DNA of 64,000 nt from Trigonopsis variabilis (lineage: Eukaryota; Ascomycota; Trigonopsidomycetes; Trigonopsidales; Trigonopsidaceae), in contig PPXM03000010.1 in NCBI GenBank assembly GCA_003707065.3, forward strand, positions 434,001-498,000. Direction: 5' to 3'. Every line of letters begins with the position of its first letter. Positions within the stretch are counted from its first letter, which is position 1. The position numbers were made by a program, and so were the translations under genes. A model generated the notes under the pieces. That model was not told where the DNA came from, searched no databases, and saw only the letters and a program-made list of their open reading frames with translations. Below are positions 1 through 10,994 of this stretch, in pieces.

Positions 1-2044
1 TTGACCAAGCTCTTCAGCCCGTGGCCGATGTACAATAGCATCTGGCTGAAGCTCTTCTGCCAAGAAATAATCCCGAAGACGACCAATAGCTACACTAGCC
101 TCGATGAGAGAAGTAATAACCATGGGAAAGACACTCAGAGGAAAATTTAACAGATTAAACAAGGACAATGCCGGGAAAACAATGTCTGTCGACAAAGGCT
201 TATCATAAAGGTAAACGAACAGAGCAAATGTCGAACAGGAGACCATGAACGGAGTGCATGACCAAAGAAAAGACGACAGAGCATTGAAAATACCAATGAA
301 ACGAAGGTTCGCGAGCTCTAGATTATTCCGGACATATCTGAGCTTGGCCATATAAGGCTCCTCCCATGAATAAAGTTTGATAGATCTCATATTTCCGAGA
401 ATTTCATTGACCAATCGTGTCCGCTCGTCTTTATTTTTCATTTGCTTTTGGTTCAGCTTTTTGGAATAAGATGCAATCACCGAGTTCACAGGGATCATGA
501 TGATCATGATCAACACTCCCGCCCACATACTGTTGCCCAACAAATTGTGAAGTGACGCCAGACATAGAATAATTTGCAGGGGGCCTGACCATATAGTTTG
601 ACCATATTGACAGAGATCTTGCAGTCTTTGAGCGTCCACCGACATGAGATTGACGATTTCTCCGGTAGTCTTTTGAGATCGTGCATCATTAGACAATACA
701 AGTGCTTTTTCATAGATAGCTCCAGTAAGAGCAGATTTTAATCTCATGCCTGTATCAATAACTCTTTGGAAATATTGATGAAGAAAGGCAGTTTGGGTAA
801 CTGAAACACAAAGCATCCCGACTGCAAGCATCATTCCTTTGAAAACCGAAGTTTCCTCTGGTTTATTATAATAGTCATTAACGAAGCGAATCAGGTACTT
901 GAGTAATTGAGGTTGAGTGAAGGCTAAAATATCCTGAGAGAACTTGAAGCATGATCCAATCATGAAAGGTTTACCAAAAGCCCTAAATAGAGCTATGGAT
1001 AGACTAGGATGTTTCTTCTTGGTCTGGGCTTTCCATGCTTTTTCAAATGCAGGCACCACGGTGGACATTTTGTCTACTTCAGGAACGTCGTTTAGATCTT
1101 CCTGAGTAAGATAAGACTTGTAACCCAAATGCATCAGAGGGGAGAGCCACGTAAAAGTCAGCCGAGAGAATAGATGTGCATCTTCTATGGGATTATGGTC
1201 AGTTTGAGCCCAAAGGGCATCATAGGGTGATTTTGGGAAAGGGAATGTAGTTTCCACTGAAGTTAGTACCGCAAGAAGTTTAAAGCTCTTACAAATCAGT
1301 AGAGCGATCGACGAAATGACAGTCAATCCATAAATGGCAATATTGAACATTGACACATTATAGCCTGGGTCAGAAAGCAGAGCTTGGAGCTTGACTAGAC
1401 CAAATAATGAAGCAAATAGCCAATACATCAGTAGCACCCCATTAGCCACATGTCCATGGAAATGCTCGACATAGTGAAGAATCACAGCAACAGCCAGGGC
1501 TACAGATTTCAAGGCTGTAGATAATACAAGCACGTCGACAACATGATTGCTTAGCACCAGATGTACTAATTGATAAACAGTCGAAAAAAGAACAAATGAA
1601 GCAAACGCCTGAAGTTAGCAAGCGTATACTATAAGCAAGAAAAGAGAATGAAGACCAAAGACAGGAAGATAGAATATAGTAGGAATAACACATAGAGTAG
1701 ATATCGAATTTCTGGATAAGATAGTTATTTCAAACCTTGCTAGTCTATCGATCATAGACATTCTCACCTCTTCCGGCCAAAGCACTAACCAATTTAGCTT
1801 TAAGTAACCAGTTAAACTCCCTCTCGCGTCGTGGAGCATTAGAGAGACTCCATATCTGAGCTGATCCCAGCAATAAAAGGAGCAAGGCTGGTATGATGAC
1901 TAGTACGCCTTCAATAAAACAAAGCCCTAAACCCATATACTTTTCAGAAATTGGGCTCCAGCCGTCGCTATCATTACAAAGGCATTCGATATAGCTCGAA
2001 TTTCTCGATAAAAAGACATGTGGAACCGAAAAGATCGCCTGCAT
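1..2044 (-). CDS. ABCC (MRP/Ycf1-type) ABC transporter, N-terminal part
   Basis: Full-size ABCC transporters move glutathione conjugates and other organic anions, in fungi mainly across the vacuolar membrane. Two exons are visible: 2044-1790 and 1608 down to the window edge, joined in phase 0 across a 181-nt intron with donor GTTAGT and a GCTAAC branch site. Exon 1 begins MQAIFSVPHV and carries the family pattern of a Cys/Asp-rich stretch followed by WSPIS and hydrophobic helices (TMD0). Exon 2 holds the linker (FSRLTFTWLSPLMHLGYK), then TMD1 with HQYFQRVIDTGMRLKSAL, and ends around SLIEASVAIGRLRDYF and AEELQPDA, just before the first nucleotide-binding domain. Both ATPase domains lie outside the window, so the exact member (Ycf1, Bpt1 or Vmr1 type) and transport activity cannot be judged. 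Family assignment is firm; the first splice choice is inferred from frame. Confidence 0.85.
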
Positions 2045-3103
2045 ATTGGCTGAGTCTCACGTTATCTCGTTCAAAGTTCAGATGCAGTAGACTTTGCAAG
2101 GAACAACGATCAAAGAATGATCAAGTTGGAAAGAAGGACGCGGCAGGGGTTCTGGTAACTAACGGTAGATTCGAAGGCAATCAGAGTGCGACTGGGTTTT
2201 GTACCGTTTCGCAGATACAACGTCACTAATAGTAATGGCCTTATCTAGGCTAGCAACCAATCAATCGGACGTCTTTGTCACGACTCTTGAGATTCCCTTA
2301 GTCAGCTGTTGATTATCATAATTTTTTGAAGATAAAAGACATAGAAGCTCTTTCGGCATCTGCCTAGAACTGGCTTTTGATGGTTTTTTTCGACTTCGGA
2401 GTTTATCCGATGAATTGTTAAAATCGTATGTTATAGTTGCGAATCCTGCAAGTGCGAATCTCTTGAAAAGATGATCGGTCCATCTCGATGTCATACAGAT
2501 TACAGTAGCATAGGATATTATAACTCATATATAGCATATCACTATCCTTTAATTGCCGACTTCTTTGGTATTCATGCCACGGCTTGCCAAACTCAGTAAT
2601 TGATTGGTCCAGTTCAATACCGCTTCCTTTTTCAGCTTACAAACTAGCCCAGTTTCCTTCGGCTAGCTCCTATAATAAGTCATTAAAACACCGCATCGAA
2701 AGTTATTTTTTTTTACAGACACCCGTGATCATTCATCATTTGCATAGACTTGGATTCTTGCGAAGGAAAGATTTCGGTAAACGTAGCTGGTTGCTGTAGA
2801 GAAAGAGACTTAAATAAGAAAAGTCATGACTAACTAGACCATGAAAGTAATATGTATGACCGTCTTGTCTGCCGCGAGCGTGACTGTGATCAATCGAAAA
2901 GCAGATCAATGATTGATAAGGCCTAATCCTATTATTTATAAGGCATTTATGAGACATCAATACTATGTATGCTTTTAGCCTAAGGGTTGTAGTAGGTCTG
3001 AGTAGCTGCACTGCAGTTTACCCCCTATGCACAGCTGTGTTGAAAAGACAATGACGCTTTACACCTTTGCTACTGCCAGCTATCATCACAGAAAATACAC
3101 TTG
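2045..3103. other. Intergenic region between divergent ABCC and SPT4
   Basis: About 1.06 kb between two divergently transcribed genes, so it should contain both promoters. Short open frames here have no recognisable protein features or splice structure. I see no repeat, RNA gene or clear motif. Confidence 0.5.
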
Positions 3104-3536
3104 ATGTCGAGCCGGACAGAACGAGCTTGCTTGGTGTGTGGGATCATCAAGCCATATCGAGTAAGTCTCTATTAAGAAGCGAGCTAATTTCAGGAATTTG
3201 CAAGCAAGGGATGTCCGAACTGTGAGGCGATATTGGGGTTTGCGAACTCGGACGAAGGTCTTGCCCAAGACTGTACGAGCCCCTGTAAGAGATAGCTGCA
3301 TTTTTACTTACAATAGCATTTGAAGGTTTGCTGGCGCTAGGTGAACCGAGTAGCTCATGGGTACGTCTGACATTCTCCCGTTCTGACTATAGACTGCGAG
3401 ATGGTTGCGGATCGACGGATTTCAGCCTGGATTATATGCTATTCGAGTAAATGGTCGGCTGCCGGATCATGTAGTCCAACAACTAGCGGATAAAGGTGTC
3501 ATTTATCGTCCAAGAGACGGCTCTGCTCAGGACTGA
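3104..3536 (+). CDS. SPT4: Transcription elongation factor Spt4
   Basis: Spt4 pairs with the NGN domain of Spt5 (the DSIF complex) and keeps RNA polymerase II processive. The gene is split into four small exons: 3104-3160, 3194-3284, 3317-3360 and 3393-3536. They are joined by introns of 33, 32 and 32 nt, all GT-AG and all phase-consistent, giving 111 residues, normal for the family. The N-terminus [13 protein letters not shown] plus the later [10 protein letters not shown] supplies the four zinc-ligand cysteines. The middle carries [14 protein letters not shown] and [16 protein letters not shown], and the end carries the hallmark [10 protein letters not shown]. No single exon is long enough to stand out, so the gene is easily missed. 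It is divergent from the ABCC gene and tandem with the NTA1-like gene. Confidence 0.93.
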
Positions 3537-3762
3537 TCACCATCCTTTCTCCTGTATCTGTTCCGGACAGTTTTGTATAATATTAAGCTTTATTTTAATT
3601 TCGGTTTGTATGTTCCTAATTTCTACATTTTTTTTTCTTAGCGATCCTCCATTTTATTATAATTTGACTCCATTCTTTAGAGGGAGCAGTTTGCAGTGGT
3701 GACAACGAGACACACATTTAGCACAAAGACAACTCACCTCGACCAAACTAGAGATTATATTG

Positions 3763-4685
3763 ATGGCATTATTTCCTCGAGTTCCTCGCCATATATCATC
3801 CATGTCGCATCAATTTGGGCCAACAATTACATTGCTACAGCTAAAACCCGAACTGGGCAAGTTTCAAGCTAACATCACCCGGGCTACGGCCATGTTAGAG
3901 AGCTCCCAACCAAGTCTATCCAAAGGTCTGCTGATTCTGCCTGAAATGGCATTTACAGGTAAGTCTTTCTAGGTTTCTGATCTAATTCAGGTTATAACTT
4001 CTCCTCGCCTGACCATATAAGACCCTTCTTAGAATCATCAGAAGGCCCCTCCTACCAATGGGCATGCGACACATCGAGGAAATATAATTGTTATACAGTT
4101 ATAGGTGACTTAGCTCTCGTTCGAACACTCACATAAGGTTACCCCGAAAAAGCCGACGATTTAATCTATAACTCGCTAGTGGTCACTGATCCTGAAGGAA
4201 AACCTCATTTTCGCTATAGAAAGACGTTTCTCTATAGCCAAGACAAAATTTGGGGTGCAAGCGAAGGGAATGGATTTGGTCTGACATCTATTCCGGGCTT
4301 TGGGAAAGTTGCGATCGGGATCTGCATGGACTGGAGCCCCTACGAGTTTAAAGCTCCTTTCGACAGGTTTGAATTTGGAACCTTTGCAGCAGAGAATAAT
4401 GTGGATACAGTGTTGGGTTCAATGGCTTGGCTTCGCGACTCTGATCCAGATCCGGATAGTCTTCCGCGATACTGGGCAACTCGACTGTTTCCTTTAGCCA
4501 ACCGTCCCCGAAATGCGTTGCATCCACCGCTGGTTGTTATTTGCAACCGAACTGGAGTCGAAGAAGGCGTAGCATTCGGAGGTAGCTCTGTTGTGATGAC
4601 TTTAGGCTACAAGACATACACCCCCCTTGGGCAGCTATCGAAAGATGAGCCAGGAAGCCTAGTAATTGATTCGAGCGATAAATGA
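3763..4685 (+). CDS. NTA1: Protein N-terminal amidase (carbon-nitrogen hydrolase)
   Basis: NTA1 deamidates N-terminal Asn and Gln, turning them into tertiary destabilising residues of the Arg/N-degron pathway. Three exons (3763-3958, 3991-4104, 4138-4685) are joined by 32- and 33-nt introns with the frame kept, giving 285 residues. The nitrilase catalytic triad is visible: Glu in LPEMAFTGYNF (the codon after MAFT spans the first intron), Lys in RYRKTFLYSQD, and Cys in AIGICMDWSPYEFKAPF, the last very like yeast Nta1. The protein is shorter than S. cerevisiae Nta1 because the C-terminal extension is absent. I chose the first in-frame ATG; a second one (MSHQFGPT, about 14 codons in) is equally possible. 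It converges on CBF1, with about 110 bp between stops. Confidence 0.85.
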
Positions 4686-4795
4686 GTCTGGTTAATGAGT
4701 CTGCAACCTGATACAAACAAACACAGACTTTGAGCCTTACTGTGACTTTATCTACAATCTTGAAGTCAACTCCGAATCCCATATAAATCACATAT

Positions 4796-5548
4796 TCAGT
4801 TCTCGTCAGGTTTTTTAATGCCTGCGGAGGCACAAGCACGTTTCCAAGCGTCTGCTTCACGCCAAGCTCGAGATACCTCCGCCTTTAGCTTCTCGTTACT
4901 GGCGCTCAACTCGGCTATAGTTTGATCCAAGAGTAACTTCTCAAGAGTGTGTTTCTCGATCGCTTGTGCCTCATTAGCTTTCAACTGCCTGATATATTGA
5001 ACGGCATGGATAAGAATAGCACCTTTATTTTTATCACATGGGGGAATAATCTTCGCTAGCTCATTTATACCCTCATTGATAGCCTCTCGACGGCGGCGCT
5101 CAACCTCTTTATGGTTATCTTTACGTTGACGGTGCCATTCTTCCGATCCTACTGGAGGTTTATTTTGAGATCCCAAAGCCGAAGCAGCGGCAACCGCTGC
5201 AGCCGAGGCCATACTTTGTTGAGCCTGAAGATGAGGTAAAGGAGGTAACTGACCGAGATTGGAGACACTCCTAGGTTGTAATCTTGAGTCTTCCAGAACT
5301 CCTCCATTATTTGGTCCGTTACTAGTTGCGCCTAAATGTTCTTGAATCCGCTTTTGAAGCTCAGACGTGTCGTCTAGTTTGGTTGGATTGTAGCCAAGAT
5401 TCATAGTTGCAGTTTTCTTATTAGGATTATCCAGCTTATCATCAGACAGAAGTCCACCCGAATGAGTGAAGTAATTAGTTTCCTCATCTCGTTTTCGTTT
5501 AGATGCATCGTCGCGACCGTAGTCTCCGTGCTCAGAATTTACTTGCAT
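4796..5548 (-). CDS. CBF1: bHLH-leucine zipper factor, centromere-binding factor 1
   Basis: Cbf1 binds TCACGTG and acts at centromeres and at promoters of sulfur, respiratory and, in many fungi, ribosomal-protein genes. The single exon encodes 250 residues. The first ~140 residues are low-complexity and polar. The basic region KEVERRRREAINEGINELAK follows with the E-box-reading H-E-R pattern (HKEVERRRR), then loop and helix 2 (ILIHAVQYIRQLK), then a coiled segment (LEKLLLDQTIAELSASNEKL) that forms the zipper. An Ala-rich run (SAAAVAAASAL) precedes the basic region. CACGTG boxes lie upstream at 5723-5728 and 5898-5903, the first within a full TCACGTGA palindrome, which suggests autoregulation. 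Length and domain order match fungal Cbf1; a USF-like paralogue is the alternative. Confidence 0.85.
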   Translation of the reverse strand: MQVNSEHGDYGRDDASKRKRDEETNYFTHSGGLLSDDKLDNPNKKTATMNLGYNPTKLDDTSELQKRIQEHLGATSNGPNNGGVLEDSRLQPRSVSNLGQLPPLPHLQAQQSMASAAAVAAASALGSQNKPPVGSEEWHRQRKDNHKEVERRRREAINEGINELAKIIPPCDKNKGAILIHAVQYIRQLKANEAQAIEKHTLEKLLLDQTIAELSASNEKLKAEVSRAWREADAWKRACASAGIKKPDEN

Positions 5549-6446
5549 TTCTAGACGTTAGGATCCTGATATGGAGTGGCAAGTTACCAAATAAATGATA
5601 ACATCGTAGGAGAAAAAAAGATAGAAGTAGAGAGCGTGCCAGTTTAATCCCTAGTGACGAAACGGGACAAGATAATGATGGAGATTCACAAAGTCGATGA
5701 TGAGATGGTGATACTGGACGCTCACGTGAAGAGAAAGCTCACATGACCGGCAAAAGGGAAACAAGCCAGAGAAGAAAACGTACCTGAAGAGCAAGGGTGG
5801 AAAGGGAGTAATAAGATGTTGTACTAAGACAAAACACGGAAATAGCTGGACCCCAAGTCTTCGAGAGGAGCAAGGTAAACAAGTTAGGCCAGGTTGCCAC
5901 GTGACACTTCTCTCATTCTATAATATACCGCAGATGTAATAGGCAGTATCAAATATACAGCTCTTTGGCAAGCCATTCTGTTTTAGTTTTCATCTAGATT
6001 GTTTCGAGGTTAGTTGTCTCGTTCAAATATTCTTGTGGGTCAAAAAGGCTTCGATACCGATATCCTGCAACTAAATCATGGGTGAAGTGGATGCACACTC
6101 ATAATTAGCAGTTAATCTTGCATCACATCACTCTGCGTGGTTAGTAGCACTTATGCACTGATCCTTCAATGTGCTATTCAGCCATGACGTGAAGGAAACC
6201 AGCCAGAATTTCGCACTGACATGAGTATGACAACAGGCGTCTGCATTTTTGCATTACGTATTTTTTTGTATAGCTTTTAGGATTAGATGTATGCTATATA
6301 TATATCAGTTATACCTATTCTGAGATTCTTGAACTGATGTCCAACAGCCGTCCTCTTTACCATGCCGCATTTACTTCCCCTTTCGTCTATAAATGTCAGT
6401 TGTGAAGTTGCCTGGTTTGGATGGATGATGAAAGTATGACTGGTCT
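5549..6446. promoter_or_regulatory. Divergent promoter region of CBF1 and the MADS-like gene, with two CACGTG boxes
   Basis: This 0.9-kb gap contains TCACGTGA at 5722-5729 and CCACGTGA at 5897-5904, both Cbf1-type E-boxes, about 175 and 350 bp upstream of the CBF1 start. The half near the plus-strand gene is AT-rich with a run of TATATATA near 6295. No protein-coding signal is seen. Confidence 0.5.
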
Positions 6447-8027
6447 ATGAAAGTGGCACATATCATATGCGATACAAAATCAAGGGTCAGCAAAATGGAA
6501 GCCCATGTGAGATATTGTTTTTCCAAACGACCTATCTCTCTTAAGATGAATGAGTTGTTATCTTCTCCAGCTCGCCGAGTGCGCCATAATCGCTCGAAAA
6601 CCAAACAGTTATTGAAGCAATTGAATCTTTTGGAATATAGATCAGGTACTCAATTTGCCCTGATTCTTGTCACTCCCGATGGTTCAGTAACTATGCAGTC
6701 TTCCCAGGGATTTCAACACCCTGCTCGGAAATGGTTCTCCGAAGTGGATATCAGTCAAGCTAAAAAAATAGCAGGTCAGCATTACCGAGTTGCTCTAGAA
6801 GAAAAAAGGAAGCGTCAGTCCAATTTTCTATCTAAACTGACAAAGCCTCACTCTCGGCTTCAGGGCAAGGAGAATATCACCCTGAAAAGTCCTGTGCATT
6901 TGGTTGAGAAGAATGACCGACAAGTGACAGTCGGATATGGGCCATCCTCACATATATTTCGAACTCCACTTTCTCTCAAGATCGAGCAAAAAATGGGATC
7001 AGATCCATCAACCAAGACCAACCAGATGAGAAGTTTGGATAAAGCGGATGACGGGACTGTCTCATTCCATCTAAGAAACAAGTATGGAAGCCAGAGTACT
7101 ACTGGGGTCTCTTCAAATTCCACTGTTATTCTCCATTCGTCTCCTACTGGGGGCTTCTGTCACAGCCCTAAACTTTCTAGCGCCTCAAAACGGTCTGCTT
7201 CCTCGGTCATGCTTCGGAGACCTGATCCTCAGATTATATCTTCGAAACAAACGATTACGAATTGGGCTATTGGAGACTATAGAGCTCTTGCGCTTTCTGA
7301 TTCAAAGGCTATTCGTCAAGCTCAAGCTACGGGCTTTGATTTATTGCAGCAAGCGACTTGTAAGATTGTTGCCAAAGCTTGGATTAAGGTAATTGAGCCC
7401 AAGAAACAGACGAGCCACCCTTACAAAGGTGGACAAGCGTCGGCTCCGTCGTGGTGGCCCACTCATATTCGGCACCGGGAGCCCGATCATTTAGTAAAGG
7501 CCGAGCGAGTCGAATTAATGCTAGCAATTCTGAATTCGCTCAAAGTGGAAATCTCCCAGCTCCGTCAAGCTACGGCAGAGTGCTCAAATTTTCTCAACGC
7601 TCAGAAACGAGAGATATTAGATGAGATTTATTACATTGCTGATGCGTTCAGGCAATCACCTCTAGACCAAGGTAAGTAATAAGGTTTGAAGTCGAGCTGA
7701 TTTAAAGATGTCGTAATCTGGGTTCTATCGCAGTTTCTGGTAGACCGTGCCCCAGAGAAAGATGCGCGTTTGCTCGAAGATTTTCAATCTAGGAATGATT
7801 CTGGTAACACTGTGGGTTCTGCATGGCTTGATTCAAAACCGCTCCACCTTGAATTGGAACATGCTCCTTGGACATCCACACTGATGCCTGACTGGCATCC
7901 CCATGAATGCGCTCATTTGCCTTTTTTTCAGCGCTCCTTCAGCGAAGAAGATACTCGCTGTCTGAGTTCTAATGATGATGTATCATCACTATTGTGGCAA
8001 GATCTTTGTCAGTTTATTCAAGAGTGA
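6447..8027 (+). CDS. Unknown protein with a MADS-box-like N-terminal segment
   Basis: I do not recognise this gene. Two exons, 6447-7671 and 7708-8027, join across a 36-nt intron (GTAAGT, branch CTGAT, AAAG); the nearer acceptor at 7733 breaks the frame, so 7707 is preferred. The product is about 515 residues, basic and Ser/Lys-rich, with no membrane segments. Near residues 50-90 there is a stretch (TKQLLKQLNLLEYRSGTQFA followed by LILVTPDGSVTMQSS) whose spacing resembles the helix and first strand of a MADS domain (KKAxELSxLTGTQVLLLVVSETG). A preceding VRYCFSKR segment also recalls MADS, but the two are separated by an insertion. The C-terminus has an aromatic, acidic tail (HAPWTSTLMPDWHPHECAHL). 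Starts at 6495 or 6546 are possible. The MADS link is inference from pattern only. Confidence 0.6.
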
Positions 8028-8416
8028 CATTCTTGCAGGCTGGCTCTTCAATTTGATTCAGACAGCTTTGATGGGACAAATACAGTCTATTAGAGTCTGT
8101 TATCTCTCAAATGGGTGTAGATATCGTGTTATGATGTTTAGATAGGTTTATGGCAATTGATAGAGAGTAATGTTACATGAGTGAAGATAACCTAGTGGGC
8201 TATCTTGAAAGGCCAAGACCTCACGGTGAAAAATTTCGTGTTCATAGTTGAACTGGTAAATGCAAGCATAAAAAAGGTATGGTGGGGTTGAGCCGATGTA
8301 ACTATTGTAAGTGGACAGCGAGGTGCGTGTATTGGAGATGATACCGGTAGGCGTAGAATAATGGTACCTTGATTTGGGGGTGTCGGGAACCAGATCTCCC
8401 TTCACTTATCATCTTG
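8028..8416. other. Intergenic region between the MADS-like gene and SNZ
   Basis: About 390 bp between tandem plus-strand genes, holding the 3' end of one and the promoter of the next. I see no distinct element. Confidence 0.4.
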
Positions 8417-9527
8417 ATGGCACCAGAGTCTACTGAAACTGTCAAATCTTCCCGGCCCCCTGTGGACCATAATGCTTCTGTCAATGGGATGTCCTTTACG
8501 CTGAAGAGCGGATTGGCCCAGATGCTCAAAGGTAAAGTACAAAGAAGTGATGAGTCATAATATTTCTAACAAATAGGCGGAGTGATTATGGAGTAAGTTT
8601 TATTCCGAAGACAAGGTTAGCTTATTGCCAGTGTTGTAAATGCAGAGCAGGCCATGATCGCTGAAAGAGCTGGCGCCTGCGCAGTGATGGCCCTTGAACG
8701 AGTTCCGGCAGATATTCGAGCCGAAGGAGGAGTGGCGCGGATGAGCGACCCGAAGCTGATCAAGGAGATCATGGAGGTGTAAGTTTATATATGACGACAA
8801 GTAACTTACCTGGAGGGTTTCTATCCCCGTGATGGCCAAATGCCGAATTGGACACTTTGTCGAGGCGCAGATTCTCGAGAGTCTCGGATGCGACTACATT
8901 GATGAGTCCGAAGTGTTGACCCCTGCTGACCAGGAATACCATATTACGAAGCATAATTTCAAAGTGCCATTCGTATGTGGCGCCCGGAACCTTGGAGAGG
9001 CTCTACGACGAATTTCGGAAGGTGCGGCGATGAGTAAGTATAACTGGCAAGTCCGAAGAGCTCTAACTGACTTTCTAGTTCGAACGAAAGGAGAAGCTGG
9101 TACTGGTGATGTGACCGAAGCAGTCCGTCACATGCGCCAGATTTCGTCGGAGATCAAGCGAGCCTCTGTGATGAATGAGGAAGAGCTCTACGTGTTTGCG
9201 AAAGAAATCGGTGCATCCCATCATTTGCTGAAAGAAACAGCGAAACAAGGCCGGCTTCCCGTGGTGAACTTTGCAGCTGGAGGAGTAGCTACACCGGCCG
9301 ACGCTGCTTTGTGTATGCAGCTTGGATGTGATGGCGTCTTTGTTGGCTCGGGAATCTTCCTGGGACATGATCCAGAAAAAAGAGCCAAGGCAATTGTTCA
9401 GGCAGTCACTCACTTCAATGATCCCAAGATCTTGGCCGAAGTCTCTACTGATCTTGGGCCTGCAATGGTCGGTCGCACCGTGGAAAGTCTATCGAAAACA
9501 GAAAAAATGGCCGGCCGAGGCTGGTAA
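8417..9527 (+). CDS. SNZ1: Pyridoxal 5'-phosphate synthase, PdxS/SNZ subunit
   Basis: PdxS (SNZ, PDX1) builds PLP from ribose 5-phosphate, glyceraldehyde 3-phosphate and ammonia supplied by its glutaminase partner SNO/PdxT. Five exons (8417-8531, 8577-8592, 8632-8778, 8816-9033, 9079-9527) join in frame to 314 residues, the expected TIM-barrel length. Exon 2 is only 16 nt. Visible family sequence includes [32 protein letters not shown] (substrate-binding region), [20 protein letters not shown] with the catalytic Lys, [11 protein letters not shown], and [19 protein letters not shown] with GVFVGSGIF. No SNO gene is present in the window. The assignment is certain; the exon 3/4 junction was fixed by matching [11 protein letters not shown] to the conserved length. 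Confidence 0.96.
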
Positions 9528-9670
9528 TATGTGATGAAGCAAGAAAAACATTAGTCCTTATTTAAAGATCAAGTTTGCTGGAGTCGTTCATTTACCCATT
9601 ACTTTGACGTAGTCTGGGGTAAGGTGGGACAAGAAAGTACACCACTCCGCTCAGCAAGAGATTTGAGCAT

Positions 9671-9676
9671 CACGTG
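9671..9676. promoter_or_regulatory. Cbf1-type E-box (TCACGTG) upstream of RPL41
   Basis: CACGTG preceded by T, about 120 bp upstream of the RPL41 start codon. It matches the Cbf1 site used at ribosomal-protein promoters in several non-Saccharomyces fungi. Function is inferred from position and sequence. Confidence 0.45.
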
Positions 9677-9795
9677 TACAATGTCACAACTTGGGGTTTG
9701 CAGCCAACGCACTTGACCGACGCAAATGTTACACCCTATATAAGGCTTCTGGCTACCTCTCTCTCTCTCACTCTACACTTTGATCCTGATCCAAG

Positions 9796-9916
9796 ATGAG
9801 AGCCAAATGGGTGAGTAGCAAAAGGCGGAATAACAATCAGACTAATTGAATAGAGAAAGAAGAGAGTTAGACGACTTAAGCGCAAGAGACGGAAGATGAG
9901 AGCTAGGAGCAAGTAA
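9796..9916 (+). CDS. RPL41: 60S ribosomal protein L41 (eL41)
   Basis: eL41 is the smallest ribosomal protein, a single basic helix at the intersubunit bridge eB14. Two exons, 9796-9810 and 9854-9916, encode 25 residues beginning MRAKW and continuing RKKRVRRLKRKRRKMRARSK, essentially the universal eL41 sequence. The 43-nt intron has GTGAGT and a CTAAT-type branch site. The gene is far too short for ordinary ORF finding, and only the canonical sequence gives it away. It lies 270 bp downstream of SNZ on the same strand, with its own TATA-like and CACGTG-containing promoter. Confidence 0.97.
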
Positions 9917-10237
9917 ATAGCATCATCCTTCCCAGCCAAGTTGAATGAATGATGATGTATCATAAAAATGCATTGCTTCTATCACGTGGAAAGGCCTCGG
10001 CCACTAGTTTAGTGATGGTTGGATGATTATTGTCTGTAGCTTTATTTGCATCGTTCTCGTAGTGTTCAAAATGAATTGAGAATCAGAGTCAACACGAAGA
10101 GCTGTGGAGAAGATGCGTAGCGTTGGAAGAGGGAGTGCTACTGCAATAATCGAGTGACGACGACATCAACGACAGCACCACTCTTCGGTCTATAGCTTCA
10201 TCTACACACAGACATATATTGTTGGTCACCTTTTCTT
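9917..10237. promoter_or_regulatory. Gap between RPL41 and the GNAT gene, with one CACGTG box
   Basis: About 320 bp. TCACGTGG occurs at 9982-9989, about 250 bp upstream of the GNAT start and 66 bp after the RPL41 stop. No other signal is seen. Confidence 0.35.
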
Positions 10238-10732
10238 ATGATTCGTTACGCACAAGCTAAAGATACAGAACAATGCTATGAGCTTGAAGTTAGAGCCTAC
10301 GAAGGAGACGAAGCGGCCACCAAGGACAAAATCGCCAAACGAATCGCGCAGTACAGTCCCGGTTTCTTTGTCTTAGAGGATGATAGCGAAAGAGATAGGA
10401 TAGTAGGATTCATCAACAGTGGCTGTTGCTATGAAGTGCAACTATCTGATGAATCATTGAAGGAACTCGTTGGGCACGACCCCGCGGGACCAAACGTCGT
10501 CATCATGTCTGTCGTCGTCGATCCGGAACATCAAGGACAAGGCCACGCTAGGACTCTTATGGATACATTTGTAAAAGAAATGAGAACTAGAGGAAAATCA
10601 AAGATTTTTTTGATCTGCAAAGATCGTCATATCGATTTGTATCGCAAGCTTGGTTTTACGCTCATAGGTCCCAGTGAATCTTCTCATGGAGGCTTCCAAT
10701 GGAATGAAATGATTATGAATTTGAGTGCTTGA
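10238..10732 (+). CDS. GNAT-family N-acetyltransferase (arylalkylamine/polyamine type)
   Basis: A single exon encodes 164 residues with the GNAT fold. The acetyl-CoA-binding motif A is clear: MSVVVDPEHQGQGHARTLM, with the QGQGHA pyrophosphate loop. Motif B follows in KIFLICKDRHIDLYRKLGF, with the usual Tyr near the C-terminus. The N-terminus (MIRYAQAKDTEQCYELEVRA) and the segment SGCCYE resemble serotonin/arylalkylamine N-acetyltransferases and yeast Paa1, which acetylate polyamines and arylalkylamines in the cytosol. Substrate cannot be read from the sequence. No introns are needed. Confidence 0.8.
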   Translation: MIRYAQAKDTEQCYELEVRAYEGDEAATKDKIAKRIAQYSPGFFVLEDDSERDRIVGFINSGCCYEVQLSDESLKELVGHDPAGPNVVIMSVVVDPEHQGQGHARTLMDTFVKEMRTRGKSKIFLICKDRHIDLYRKLGFTLIGPSESSHGGFQWNEMIMNLSA

Positions 10733-10994
10733 AATTGATCGGAGGACAGAAAAAAATGGCTGTAGTGCCGCGTAGTCAATTCGGCAGTAATTGTTGTTGA
10801 CCCACACCGCATTCGGGTGGGCATTGAGTGTCTCATCATCCTGTGAAGAGCCCGCATTGCTCTGCTTACCATTGACGATAATGCGTGAAGTTTGGAGAGT
10901 AATTGCTGAGTTGAACCACCAGTCATGACGACTCACGAAGTAGATGTTCTTTGGCCTTTTTGCCGTTGGGAGTAACGGTGCGTTACAAATTTTT

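Noticed and set aside
1615-1839. Open frame on the minus strand over the first ABCC intron region
   Set aside because: Its frame is incompatible with both neighbouring ABCC coding blocks, and phase-0 splicing from 1790 to 1608 explains the gene better.
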